From: Lunularia cruciata
Lineage: Eukaryota > Streptophyta > Marchantiopsida > Lunulariales > Lunulariaceae
Direction of reading: 5' to 3'
Length of the DNA stretch: 64,000 bases
NCBI GenBank assembly: GCA_948567375.1
Contig: OX419761.1
Location: forward strand, 33,890,243 to 33,954,242
Shown here piece by piece: positions 23,140 to 32,602 of this stretch. Numbering within the stretch: position 1 is the stretch's first letter; every line of letters begins with the position of its first letter. Position numbers and translations under genes: made by a program. The notes under the pieces were generated by a model. The model was not told the DNA's origin. It did no database searches and worked only from the letters and a program-made list of their open reading frames with translations.

Positions 23140-23430
23140 CTAGATGCCCGTCTGTGCATTATGGAGGTGAGAAAGAGGTTCCCATGTGGCATCATGAAGG
23201 GGATACCCTTTCCAAAGGACCTTGTATTCCGTATGTTGGCGACGGCTTTGTTGAATATGGCGATGCGCAAGGATACGATCAACTTTGTACTCCTCATGGT
23301 CATTAACAGGGACAGGAAGAGGGGGAAGTTGGACTTGAGAGGAAAAGGAAGAGGGGTAAGGAACAAAGGGTTTCAACTTGGAAATATATGGATGGATACG
23401 CATGTGACAGGATGGATACGCATGTGACAA
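23140..23430 (-). pseudogene. Inner chromovirus chromodomain
   Basis: The minus-strand frame contains DHEEYKVDRILAHRHIQQSR, then TEYKVLWKGYPLHDATWEP. This is a typical chromodomain with the aromatic cage positions (Y, W, W) that in related proteins bind methylated histone H3 and steer integration into heterochromatin. It is the C-terminal end of integrase, as in chromoviruses, and is open, although the frame shifts from the upstream integrase piece near 23,400. Confidence 0.9.
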
Positions 23431-24950
23431 GCCAAGGCAAGTTGATAAGCAACATGAGAGACAATTGGGGTGATATCAAAGTGTCCTATCCAATTAGGGG
23501 TAAGTTTACAAACTTGGGTATCAAGTGGGAGAGGGAGGTTACTAGAGGATAACATGACTTTATCACCAACTTCAAAGGTGATATCACGAGGATGGTGGTC
23601 TGCATATTGTTTTTGGTGATTTTGAGCAATAAGGAGGTGAGACTTGGCTTGTTGGAGAGATTGGGATATAGTGGTCAAGAATGTGGAAGTATGAGGACTC
23701 TGACATGGAGGTGGAGCAAGAAGAGAATCTGGAACAAGCGGATCTTGGCCAAAATTGAGAAAGAAAGGGAAAAATCCGATGCTTGCCTGTTTGGAATTGT
23801 TGTAGGAAAATTGTAACAATATGGAGTTTAGCGACAAAGTCAATCAGGCTCACGAAGTAGCACATAAGACAAATTAGCCTAGAATATTCTGGAAATATCT
23901 AGGAAGCTTCTTGGGAAGCTTCCCGGTTAGCTTAGCTTGCACCTTAAGTAAGTAGCTTCTAGAAGCTTCCAACTAGCTTAGCTTGCACGCCAAGTAGGCG
24001 GCTTCTAGAAGGAAGCTTCTTGAGAAGCTTCCTAGTTAACTTAGCTTGCACTCTAAGAAAGCGGCTTGAGGAAGCTTCTTGAGAAGCTTCTCAAGGGCCT
24101 TGTATGCTACCTATAAATACCAAAGCCAAAGCTCATGCTAGGTATTTGAAGTTTTCCCTCATTCAAGTGTCCCAATGTGAGTTTCCATTCTCCTATTTCT
24201 CTCCTCGGTTTTGGTTTTTTACACAAATTCTACAACTGCAAGACATTCGTCCCAATTAGTATGGTTGACATTGACAAAGGCGCACAACATATCCTCCAAT
24301 GTACAATTTGCATGTTCGGTTTGTCCATCAGTTTGAGGATGATAGGCCGTGGACAAATCAAGCTTGGTGCCGAGTATCTGGAAGAGTGCTTGCCAAAAAT
24401 TCCCGATAAATCAAGGATCACGGTCGGAGATGAGTACACATGGCATCTCATGATACTTGAAGACATTGTCAAAGTAGATTTGTGATGAGGTTGGATCATC
24501 CACGATATCACAACGAGCGGATGGAATGGCGAATGGTTGAAGGAGTCCACTCGGCTTTTGGTTGTTGGCCTTGTTACGTTGGCAGCTCTCACACAATCGG
24601 ACAAATTCTCAAACATCTCATGTCATGTTTGGCCACCACCATTGATGTTGGATGGTACCCAAGGTCTTGTTTACACCCATGTGACCAGCGATGGGTAAAT
24701 CATGGGCTTCTTGCTGGCGCACAAGTCGAAGATCACCTTTAGCTAGAACATAGATCCGGTCCTCATGGACTAAAAGGCCCTCCTGGATGGAGAAGGTGTT
24801 GTACTCCTTATTGCATGCTATAAGGCAACCCTGTACCATTTGGAAGAAGGAATCTTGGTGTAGAGCTGACTGAAACTCATTTTGGACCCTGGAGTCAACT
24901 GACACCATTGAAATTGCCGCTGTGATGAGACAAAGAGACTTCAAATTAAA
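23373..24950 (-). pseudogene. Inner chromovirus integrase, split by a solo LTR
   Basis: The zinc finger runs from ~24,760 (LRLVRQQEAHDLPIAGHMGV then NKTLGTIQHQWWWPNMT) to C..CQRNKANNQKPSGLLQP near 24,540-24,596. The core includes VLISDRDP at ~24,411-24,435. The end of the core, FSYNNSKQASIGFFPFFLNF, lies at 23,760-23,812, and the C-terminal piece down to 23,373 has the usual LLIAQNHQKQYADHHPRD and FEVGDKVML blocks. The reading is cut at the codons before SYNNS by the LTR at 23,813-24,223, and resumes directly on the other side with DECLAVVEF. Confidence 0.9.
23813..24223 (+). mobile_element. Solo LTR of the same family, inverted, inside integrase
   Basis: 411 bp, bounded by TGTAACAATATGG and TTTTTTACA, orientation opposite to the host element. 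Flanking pentamers are AAAAT (23,808-23,812) and CAAAT (24,224-24,228), a target duplication with one mismatch. HSE-like blocks lie at 23,902-23,925, 23,955-23,970, 24,001-24,033 and 24,068-24,095. The one at 23,955-23,970 is a perfect three-unit TTC-nn-GAA-nn-TTC. CTATAAATAC at 24,111-24,120 is the TATA box just downstream of the cluster. Confidence 0.95.
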
Positions 24951-25039
24951 TCATCATGATAAAGCATCAGGGATAACATGGAACCAACCTGGTTTGTACT
25001 CAAGTTTGATGTCATACAGTTGGAATTTTTACTCCTATC

Positions 25040-25448
25040 AATGATGTCGACTCTTCTTGTGTTCCAAGTGTAAGGTGTGCAACAATGGTTTGTGATCAAT
25101 TTGCATGATCACTTGTTTCCCCAAGAGGTAATGCCTCCATACCTTGGTGGCGTATACCATTACAAGTTGTTCTTGATCTCAAGCAGAGTAGTTTTGTTCA
25201 GCCGTATTGAGTTGGTGAAACACAAAGGCAATGGGATGGAGTCCATATGGGAATTCTTGTTGCAACACGGCTCCAATTGCAAAGTTAGAAGTATCAAAAT
25301 CAACTACATAAGGTAGTTGAGGATCATATGGTTGAAGAATGGGTCTTGAAGACACCATATGCTTTAACTTCTGGAATGCTTCTTCATGCTTGGTGGTCCA
25401 TTGGAAGCTCAAGTTCTTTCCCAAGAGGTCAGTCAATGGTGCAGCCAC
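25040..25448 (-). pseudogene. Inner chromovirus RNase H
   Basis: The frame at 25,179-25,448 reads LSFQWTTKHEEAFQKLKHMV, PILQPYDPQLPYVVDFDTSN and FAIGAVLQQEFPYGLHPIAF, then LNTAEQNYSA. It contains the first catalytic Asp (D-x-S/T) and the 'GAVL.Q' motif. The rest, including the KVWRHYL-like segment near 25,110-25,145, is in a shifted frame toward 25,040. Confidence 0.9.
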
Positions 25449-25639
25449 ATGAGCATAATAATGGATGAACCATTAGTAAAAACTGGCCAATCCATTGAAT
25501 GCCTGTACTTCTATAGCATCCTTTGGAATAGGTCAATCAGTAATGGCCTTGATCTTCTCTTCTTCCATCTTGATCCCCTCTGATGAGATCTTATGACCCA
25601 AGAAGGTAACCTCCTTCTTCCAAAAGACACACTTTGACT

Positions 25640-26350
25640 TCTTGCAGTAAAATTTCCATTGTCTTAGTCATCTTAGGACTTCTCGCACATGATTCACGTG
25701 TTCTATCTCTGTCTTACTATAAATTAAGATATCATCCAAGAACACCACCACGGACCAATCCAATAGTCCATCTAGCACCCAATGCATCTGATCTATGAAT
25801 ACTACAGGAGCATTAGTGAGTCCAAAAGGTAGAACTCTCCACTCAAAATGCCCATACCTTGTACAAAAGGCACTCTTTTGCACATCCTCTCTCTCAATAG
25901 GAATTTGCCAATAGTTGCTGCAAAGATCCAACTTAGAAAAGTAGCGTGCTCCACTTATTTGATCAAGCAAGTCATCGATCCGAGGCAAGGGATATGTATT
26001 CTTCACGGTTTGCTTATTGAGCTCACGATAATCAATATAGAAACGAAGTCCTCCATCCTTCTTTGGAACAAATAGTACCGGTGCTCCCCAAGGAGAGGTA
26101 CTATGTCATATGAAGTCCTTCTCCAACAACTCTGTAAGTGTTGTTTGCAACTCCTCCAACTCCTATGGCGAGAGCCAATAGATTGGTCTACTCACTAGAG
26201 TACTTCCTGGCAATAACTTGATCTTGAAGGGCATACCTCGATCGGAGAGTAATCCCTTTGGTAGATCATCCAGAGACACGTCTGCAAACTTCTTAACTAT
26301 CCAATCAACCATTGCTTGATGAGGCTCTCGGTCCTCCACAGATTAGGCTT
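25640..26350 (-). pseudogene. Inner chromovirus reverse transcriptase
   Basis: The open frame 25,668-26,006 has [55 protein letters not shown] and [13 protein letters not shown]. The FLDD catalytic box is coded at about 25,731-25,742 and is intact. Upstream sequence to 26,350 continues the fingers in broken frames. This is the longest undamaged catalytic block of the element. Confidence 0.92.
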
Positions 26351-26391
26351 GTGCAATCGGCTTGATCCACACCGCAAGTACAGACTTATCT

Positions 26392-26571
26392 TCCTCCAAA
26401 GCTTGCTCTATGGCTGCTTTACTAACAAACTTCCCTTCTAGGGACTCATCTCTCTTCCAAGCTTGCTCCATGGTTTCCTTCTTGGCAGACTTCCCATCTT
26501 GGGACTCCACTTCCTTCAAGGTTTGCTCTATGGCTACCTTCTCAACAAAATTCCCATCTTGGGACTAACTA
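26392..26571 (-). repeat. Three 60-bp tandem repeats coding a 20-aa acidic/basic repeat
   Basis: Between protease and RT of the inner element, three in-frame 60-bp units each carry GCTTGCTC or GTTTGCTC followed by CATGG or TATGG and end near CTTGGGACT. On the coding strand they give ESQDGKSAKKETMEQA-like units, a charged linker repeated three times. Confidence 0.85.
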
Positions 26572-26654
26572 TTCTTAGGTGTCTTACTCAGAGGTGCCAG
26601 ACAACCTAATCGGAAATTCCTACCATGGTGTTGTACTTGAATTTGGCGTTGGGT

Positions 26655-27038
26655 TCAATTGAATTGAACCTTATGACATTCAAGCCAAGGTAGACCTAGA
26701 ATGATATCATAGTGCAGAGGTGCCACTACAAACCTCATACACTCCAAATACTCCCTCCCAATCTTGAAGGTAACAAGATGCGAGGTGCGGAATGCAGAAC
26801 CCTTTCTACCATCCGCCATCATCAAACTACTTCCAATCACTAGCTTGATAGGAATACCCAATTCCTTTGCTACTTGTATGGACATACAATTCTTTGAACT
26901 TCCAGAATCAACCAAAATCCTACAACCCCGATTAGATATCATACCTTGCAAGTGAAGAAAACTTGCATAGGTCGAGCCTTCAATCTCATTGGAACTAATC
27001 AAGCTCCCAATAAGCGGCTCAAAATCTCCTATTGGCAT
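26655..27038 (-). pseudogene. Inner chromovirus aspartic protease
   Basis: A 127-aa open stretch with GCRILVDSGSSKNCMSIQVA, the D-S-G active site of retroviral-type aspartic proteases. It is followed by LGIPIKLVIGSSLMMADGRK and ending YDIILGLPWLECHKV, the 'ILGxxWL' block. It cleaves the Gag-Pol polyprotein in active elements. The domain looks complete, although flanking frames are interrupted. Confidence 0.92.
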
Positions 27039-27109
27039 TCCTTGTTTCCCTGATCATTCCGCTCCACAACCTCCACTTGGGCAACTTGTCGAGGTCGTCT
27101 ATTCTTGAG

Positions 27110-28140
27110 TGGACATTCAGCAATGCGATGCCACAACTAGCAACAATAAAAACAACCACCATTTTGTCACAGTTTCTTCCTATCTATAGTGCCAAGCGGT
27201 CTTCATTGAATTTCATCAATCTCCATTGGTGCTGGCTCCTCCACTTGTGTGTAGTGTATTGGTAGGCTTTGTGGAGGTCGAGGTTGGGACCAAGTTGTTA
27301 CCTCCAAGGAATCAAAACATTTGGCCAACCGCATGGCTTCCTCCAAGTGTTGTGGCTCTTGCATGGTTACCTCTAATTTGGTTCTTGCCTTCAAGCTCCT
27401 CATGAATCAATCCAGAGCTTCACTTTCCAATATATCTGGAATTTGCATGATGGTGTTTTGGAACTGTGTGATATAACTTCTTACATAGCCAATCTGTTTC
27501 AACCCTGCCAACTTATCCCGTGCAGCTTGTGTGGCATTTATAGCTTGGAATTGACTAATTATTGCACTCTTGAATTCTACCCATGTCAAGATTAGTGCAA
27601 CCATTTGTCGTCTGGCTCGCTCTACTCAAAATCTCCACCATAGCTTTGCTACTCCATCCAATTGGCTAGAAGCCAAGAGAATCTATTTTTGCTTGTCTTG
27701 TAGATTAGTAGCTTCAAAATAGCATTCACAATCAAACACAAAATTCTCCACTACACCAGGGAGATTCTTGCCTTCAAATACCTTGGGTTTAGGGAATCTG
27801 ATCCAATCTTCTCCTTCTCAAATTGGTACTCTCTCCACCTACTCTTGTCGTCAAAGATCTTGTTCATCCAACAATCAAGTAAGGTGCTTGATTTGTTGTT
27901 GCATAGCAAGGATAACATCAGGTATTGCCACCATGGTTGCTCCTCTATCACACCACTCCCAATCTATCTAATTTATTAACACATAGAAACAGCACGTCCA
28001 CCGTTCTCCATAAGTTCCAACCGGAAGTACCAAGGGTTCCTCAGATATGGTGATCATATGCAGAAATCTTGTCCAAAATGCGAGATGATGAATTGTGTGA
28101 AACGATGCTTTGGTAGTATTTGGATGCAAAAATCCCAATG
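27110..28140 (-). pseudogene. Inner chromovirus gag with zinc knuckle
   Basis: Frames at 27,203-27,403 and 27,407-27,604 read WVEFKSAIISQFQAINATQA, ARDKLAGLKQIGYVRSYITQ and FMRSLKARTKLEVTMQEP, the typical chromovirus capsid. They continue to LEEAMRLAKCFDSLEV and a proline-rich linker. A zinc knuckle remnant (GGCFYC...WHRIAECPLK) lies near 27,120-27,180. The N-terminal capsid half extends to ~28,140 in broken frames. Confidence 0.85.
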
Positions 28141-28190
28141 GTTTAGTGGAAGTGGATTTGGTGGTCCATAAATTCCATCCATCCCATTCC

Positions 28191-28203
28191 TGCTCTAATA
28201 CCA
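28191..28203 (-). other. Primer binding site of inner chromovirus
   Basis: On the minus strand, one base after the 5' LTR end, it reads TGGTATTAGAGCA. This matches the initiator-Met tRNA PBS used by most plant retrotransposons (TGGTATCAGAGC) with one change. Confidence 0.9.
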
Positions 28204-28204
28204 A

Positions 28205-28571
28205 TGTAAAAGACTAAATCCGAGGAGAGAAATAGGAGAATGGAAACTCACATTGGGACACTTGAATGAGCAAAAAATCCAAATGCCTAGCATGAGCTTT
28301 GGCTTTGCTATTTATAGGTAGCATACAAGGCCTTTGAGAAGCTTCCTAAAGCCTCTTTCTTAGAGTGCAAGCCAAGTTAACTAGGAAGCTTCTCAAGAAG
28401 CTTCTCAAGAAGCTTCCTTTTAGAAGCCGTCTACTTGGCATGCAAGCTAAGCTAGTCGAGAAGCTTCCCAAGAAGCTTTCTAGGTACTTCCAAAATATTC
28501 TAGGCTAATTTTTCTTATGTGCTACGTTTTAAGCTCAACTAACCTCTGTCGCTAAACTCCATATTGTTACA
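28205..28571 (-). repeat. Inner chromovirus, 5' LTR with HSE cluster and TATA box
   Basis: 367 bp, same ends as the 3' LTR. Repeated GAAGCTTC units occur at 28,384-28,426 and 28,458-28,480. A clear TATA box (TATAAATAG on the minus strand, 28,309-28,317) follows the cluster in transcription direction. As the 5' LTR, this is the copy that would drive the element. It is shorter than the 3' LTR, partly from losing some HSE blocks. Confidence 0.95.
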
Positions 28572-28576
28572 ATCCC

Positions 28577-30075
28577 CATTCTTCCTCAACACTACGTAAA
28601 ACTTGGACTCTAACTTCTCCACTCATTTTGCATCAACTCCTATTTCTCTTCATCTCTTTGCTTGAAGAAGGTAACCTCACTCATCGATCTTATAACTTTC
28701 ATCTGTGAAAAATTTCACAATAAGTGAAATAAACACTACTATGATTGAGATAGGAGCCATGCTTACCAGGAATTTTGTGGAGTGTTGAAACCTCAATGCA
28801 ATCAAGACACTTGATCATCACTCTTGTCTTTCTTCTTGTATTCTGATGCATACCATGTAAGAGCCGCATCTCCAAAAACATTCCAAAATGAGACCAACTC
28901 ATTTTTCCTCCTCTCATTATTTCCTATGCAAGCTCTCTTAAATTCTCTCACAAAAGTCTTCACACCTTCTAAATCCTTGCCAAAGAAGATTGGAAGTTTC
29001 CTCATCTTAGCCTCTCACTACCTTTCTCCTTCTCTATTTTTTTCTCTCATCCTATCAATAATAGAGTACAAACATGATTAATATCATTTGATAGTAGTAC
29101 ACTATAGAGAAAATAAAAGGTTTAGATTACTTCAAGATTTCCACCACACAATCAAATCATAGAGTGTGTATTTATCTAACCTTGTGGATCGCTTATTTAT
29201 AAGTTGAAAGATGAATTTCCTTACTAATGATGAAGGTGGTAGTTTCTCTATAGTGGTACTAAGACTCTCTCCATGATCCTTTACAAGGTCTTTAACAATG
29301 TTACTACTTTTTGACACTCATGATTCTTTAGAAGTTTTTCCATTCCACAAACCTCACACAACTCCTTGGTCCTAGATCTACTCCCTCCCAATCTTGGTGA
29401 AAAAGTTCTAACATGCAATCCCAAGTCAAGAAAGCATCTCCTTGCTCTCAACCTCTTGCTCTCAAAGCTCAATGGATACACACTTGCCTTTTGTTTCCTT
29501 CTCTCCACATAAGAAGCACTTAGAATCACTCTTTCTTCCAAATGGTGAAGGTCTTTGAATCATATCAACAATCTTTTCAAATTCTACTCTAAACTCCACT
29601 TTATTCAAATCAACCACTACTATTACTTGAACCTTTGAGGAACTTTAAATAACCTCAACTTCCACTCTTGATGGCCTTTCATGCTCTCAAGATGACTCTA
29701 AACAAATAAACATGCTTTTGGTCATTCTTGTACTTCTCATAAATGAGACCTTAACTCTCTAAAAATGGCAATTCCTTATAATTTCAATCAATTATCCTAC
29801 ATGACAACTCCAAGTGCTTTGATATTTTTCACACCTAACCAACCCTCTAGTTTGTCCTCCCTTGAAAAAGTTAAATCTCTTTTGTGAAGCCATTTATCCT
29901 AAACAACTCTCTATTTAGCACACACCTTTCAAATTTGGTCTTAAAATCACCCTCCTCATTTAAGAAATTCATACCTCTCTTTAAAGGAATGATATCTCTC
30001 TGAATTTTGGGCCAAAAGGTAGCCTATCTACCACTAAATTTTCTTGCCACACCAACAAAGGAGGAATTGATGTGA
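28577..30075 (-). pseudogene. Outer gypsy gag and leader, broken
   Basis: The frame at 28,802-29,005 reads MRKLPIFFGKDLEGVKTFVR, EFKRACIGNNERRKNELVSF and DAALTWYASEYKKK, a gypsy gag capsid ('F.G.....v..F...F......W...'). The piece at 29,132-29,317 (VKDHGESLSTTIEKLPPSSL) and cysteine-bearing 29,281-29,541 lie upstream and are not assigned to a known domain. The rest to the right LTR-like repeat is probably leader. No convincing PBS was found next to the repeat. Confidence 0.6.
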
Positions 30076-30847
30076 GCTAAAGCTCCACCAATGGAGGAGG
30101 AAAAGGCTGAACATAATAAAGAAGAGCAAAGATTGTGAGCTAGCCTATCTCTCACTCGACATAAACCTCTAATGGCTGTTATGGTAGCACATCATGGACT
30201 AAGAAGGAAAAGAATCCAAACTCCATCTCACTCTTCCAAGGCTAAAATTCCAAGGTACCTCCAAGACTCAAGCGATTGCTCACTAGAGAACTCAATGAGA
30301 GAGAGTGATAGTTGCAAATAAAAGGATGATGAGTACCTCTTCACCTTTAGTTTATATACTTGTGAAATAATTCCACACAAATGTTATTTATACTATAGTA
30401 ACTCAAGTTACTAGGCAAAAAGTCATATGAAGTCAAAATTCTAAAGGAATATCCAATATCATAGAAGTAATCACCTAAGCATGTGATCTTATCTTGACCC
30501 AACTAGTAAATCAAGGAGTCCTTCACATTGGCTATCCTTGGACTATAGAAGAATCAAAACCAAAAAGTTTGGGGGTCCAAGATTTCTCAACTCTTTCCTC
30601 AAAGTTAAACATTTTGGAATAATACCAAATCAATACACTAGAATCCAAATAGTGGTGCTCATTCTTTTCACCTCCTTCTAAAGAAAATTCATCTCTTCTT
30701 CTAAAGTTGAGTCATCTCTATCTTGGCAATGACTAACTCTAGTTAATCATGGCTAATGTAGAAACTTACTTTAACTCTTTATAAATAATATCTCTCAACT
30801 ACTTGTAATACCAAACTAAATATCATAATAGAGCTAACATGCACCAA
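30076..30847 (-). repeat. Outer gypsy element, right LTR-like repeat (5')
   Basis: 772-bp direct repeat of 17,225-17,970 with many small differences. See that entry. It would be the 5' LTR of the minus-strand element. Confidence 0.75.
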
Positions 30848-31018
30848 TTGATGTTATAGAACAAACTATAGTAATCTTTTGCATCTAATGGAGATCCCAA
30901 CACTCCCATGCCTCCTATTGGGAATTGGAACCTTGGTAGAAAATCTAAGGAAGTGAGAACTATACATGGACTTCGTACCTTGCATTTAAAAGTCTAGAAT
31001 TATAACCAAAGGTTTTGA

Positions 31019-31217
31019 ATACATCTCTTCCCTAATTATTAACAAAAATAGCTTATAATAAGATGAAGAGCATGGAACCTACATCTTGTCATAGCGAGAT
31101 AGAGATCTTAGTATACAAGCAAGGTCTAGGTAAACCAAGTAAGAATACCTAAATAGGACCTAGAGAGTGTAACCAGGAGTAAGAGATTGGTGGAGCTTGA
31201 AGATAGAGGAAAGAAAA
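31019..31217. repeat. 199-bp direct repeat, copy A
   Basis: Starts ATACATCTCTTCCCTAATTA and ends GATAGAGGAAAGAAAAA. The copy at 32,404-32,602 has the same length. The only clear difference I see is AAATAGG versus AAACAGG. The pair flanks a badly decayed reverse-transcriptase remnant. Confidence 0.95.
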
Positions 31218-31225
31218 ATTTCACT

Positions 31226-31320
31226 ACATCCTTTAAAGGGGCTATAATAAGGGTATTATCAAAGAGGTATTAGGTATTATTACATCCTTTAAAGGGGCTA
31301 TAATAAGGGTATTATCAAAG
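31226..31320. repeat. 39-bp local duplication
   Basis: ACATCCTTTAAAGGGGCTAT and the following bases to ATTATCAAAG occur at 31,226-31,264 and identically at 31,282-31,320. Confidence 0.95.
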
Positions 31321-31858
31321 ACTGATGGAAAGAGATATGATTGAAAAGCAATTGAGATCTCTTGTAAATCTATGTAGTGAGCTATGGAAAGAAGAGTTCC
31401 CTTTGTAGGATCACCTTGGCATGTAAGCATCATCAGTAGATGCAAATTATGTGAAGTCTCTTGTGCTAGTATAGTGATTGTACTACAAAAAGTCTCTTTG
31501 CCATAGAATGTATGGAAAATAAAATCAAAGAGTAGATCCCTTGTTAAGTGAAGAGCATGAAGCAAAGCTAAACAAGAAATGGTATTGAATGCATTAGAGA
31601 TATCCACCTAGACAACCACCCACCAATGGGAAGGATATCCAAGGATGCTTTGATGCTGGTAATAACCATCTTGCAACTTCCTTGAGTGGTTATTGCAAAC
31701 TGATATGGAGACAAAAAGAAGAAGAGAATGAGAGTCTTAATTGTAGGTAAATAAATCATGAGACTCAATGGAGAAATACATCCCCAATAGCAATGGTCAA
31801 ACCTCAAATATCTCCTTTGACTAGGCAAGGAGACTAAATACAACAAACAAACAAACAA
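31242..31858 (-). pseudogene. Non-LTR-type reverse transcriptase remnant
   Basis: Read on the minus strand, the upstream piece (31,568-31,858) has LSPYQFAITTQGSCKMVITS and IKASLDILP. The downstream piece (31,242-31,607) has MDISNAFNTISCLALLHALH, a cysteine-rich middle, GDPTKGTLLSIAHYIDLQEI and FPSVFDNT. These follow the order of RT motifs in non-LTR-like plant RTs ('FGV.TKGGCE.. / D.ANAFN / QGDPLG..LF / FPS.ADDT'). The catalytic ADD box is changed to VFDN and a frameshift lies near 31,600, so it is inactive. N-terminal endonuclease and later domains are not seen here. A similar C-terminal fragment may lie at 3,304-3,501. Confidence 0.75.
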
Positions 31859-31867
31859 ACAAGGTGC

Positions 31868-32356
31868 CTATGGGGCACTAGACCCAAAGCAATACGCTAA
31901 CAAAAAGCAAAGAGAAAAGGAAAAACCCAAATCTAGAGTGTTTGGAGAAAGGAAATCACATAAGTGCTCAAAGATTAGACCCAATGGCCCACCCAATGAG
32001 AGACACCAAGAATTAGTACAATATGAGCAAAGATGAACTTTGTAAAGCTCAAGCTCCTCATCTAGTTGATAGTCATAGAGGAAAGATAGGAGCTCTTCCT
32101 TAGTCAATAGATAAAAGGTGGGTGCTAGTGCATAGGCTACACATCTATACTCCCTTGCTTGGCTTAACCTCAAGGAGCAACAAAAGCAATGATGCTTTGG
32201 AAGAGAGGTGTAGGAATATAATGACTTTACAATCCTCTTAGGTACTGCTTGGGCCCATATGGTATATTCATCTTGCAGTGTTAACCAATCCACTTGCAAG
32301 AACTTATGAATCTTATAGGTGTTTTCATAATGCCTTGATGCACTACAATGTGCCAA
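31868..32356 (-). other. 162-aa open frame in repeated DNA
   Basis: An unbroken minus-strand frame rich in Leu and Cys, beginning MAHCSASRHYENTYKIHKFL, without recognisable domain. Part of its DNA (31,900-32,180) resembles 150-500, which lies beside the Helitron remnant, so it is repeat-derived. It lies directly upstream of the RT remnant on the same strand, between the 199-bp repeats. Probably not a real gene. Confidence 0.3.
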
Positions 32357-32403
32357 TGGGAGTATAGTTCATTATGGAAAGAGGGCTAATAAGGTCCATG
32401 TTG

Positions 32404-32602
32404 ATACATCTCTTCCCTAATTATTAACAAAAATAGCTTATAATAAGATGAAGAGCATGGAACCTACATCTTGTCATAGCGAGATAGAGATCTTAGTATA
32501 CAAGCAAGGTCTAGGTAAACCAAGTAAGAATACCTAAACAGGACCTAGAGAGTGTAACCAGGAGTAAGAGATTGGTGGAGCTTGAAGATAGAGGAAAGAA
32601 AA
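32404..32602. repeat. 199-bp direct repeat, copy B
   Basis: Near-identical to 31,019-31,217, same orientation, 1,385 bp away start to start. Confidence 0.95.

Larger units (their letters stand above)
22672..28571 (-). mobile_element. Chromovirus-type Ty3/gypsy element nested in older gypsy
   Basis: A structurally complete 5.9-kb element on the minus strand: 5' LTR (28,205-28,571), PBS (28,191-28,203), gag, protease, RT, RNase H, integrase, chromodomain, PPT (23,096-23,107), 3' LTR (22,672-23,095). Perfect 5-bp duplications ATCCC flank it. Coding has stops, and the integrase is interrupted by a solo LTR of the same family, so it cannot move by its own proteins. Longer open stretches than in the host gypsy element agree with a younger age. 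Confidence 0.95.
17225..30847 (-). mobile_element. Old Ty3/gypsy retrotransposon split by a younger one
   Basis: Minus-strand coding between the two LTR-like repeats follows gypsy order. From right to left it runs gag (~29,320-28,700), [inserted chromovirus 22,672-28,571], gag zinc knuckle (~22,190-22,137), protease (~21,560-21,212), RT (~20,760-20,024), RNase H (~20,011-19,419), integrase zinc finger (19,169-18,915) and integrase core (~18,900-18,050). Integrase after RNase H identifies gypsy. Without the inserted 5.9-kb element and one target duplication, the element would be about 7.7 kb. Many stops and shifts show it is inactive. Confidence 0.85.
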
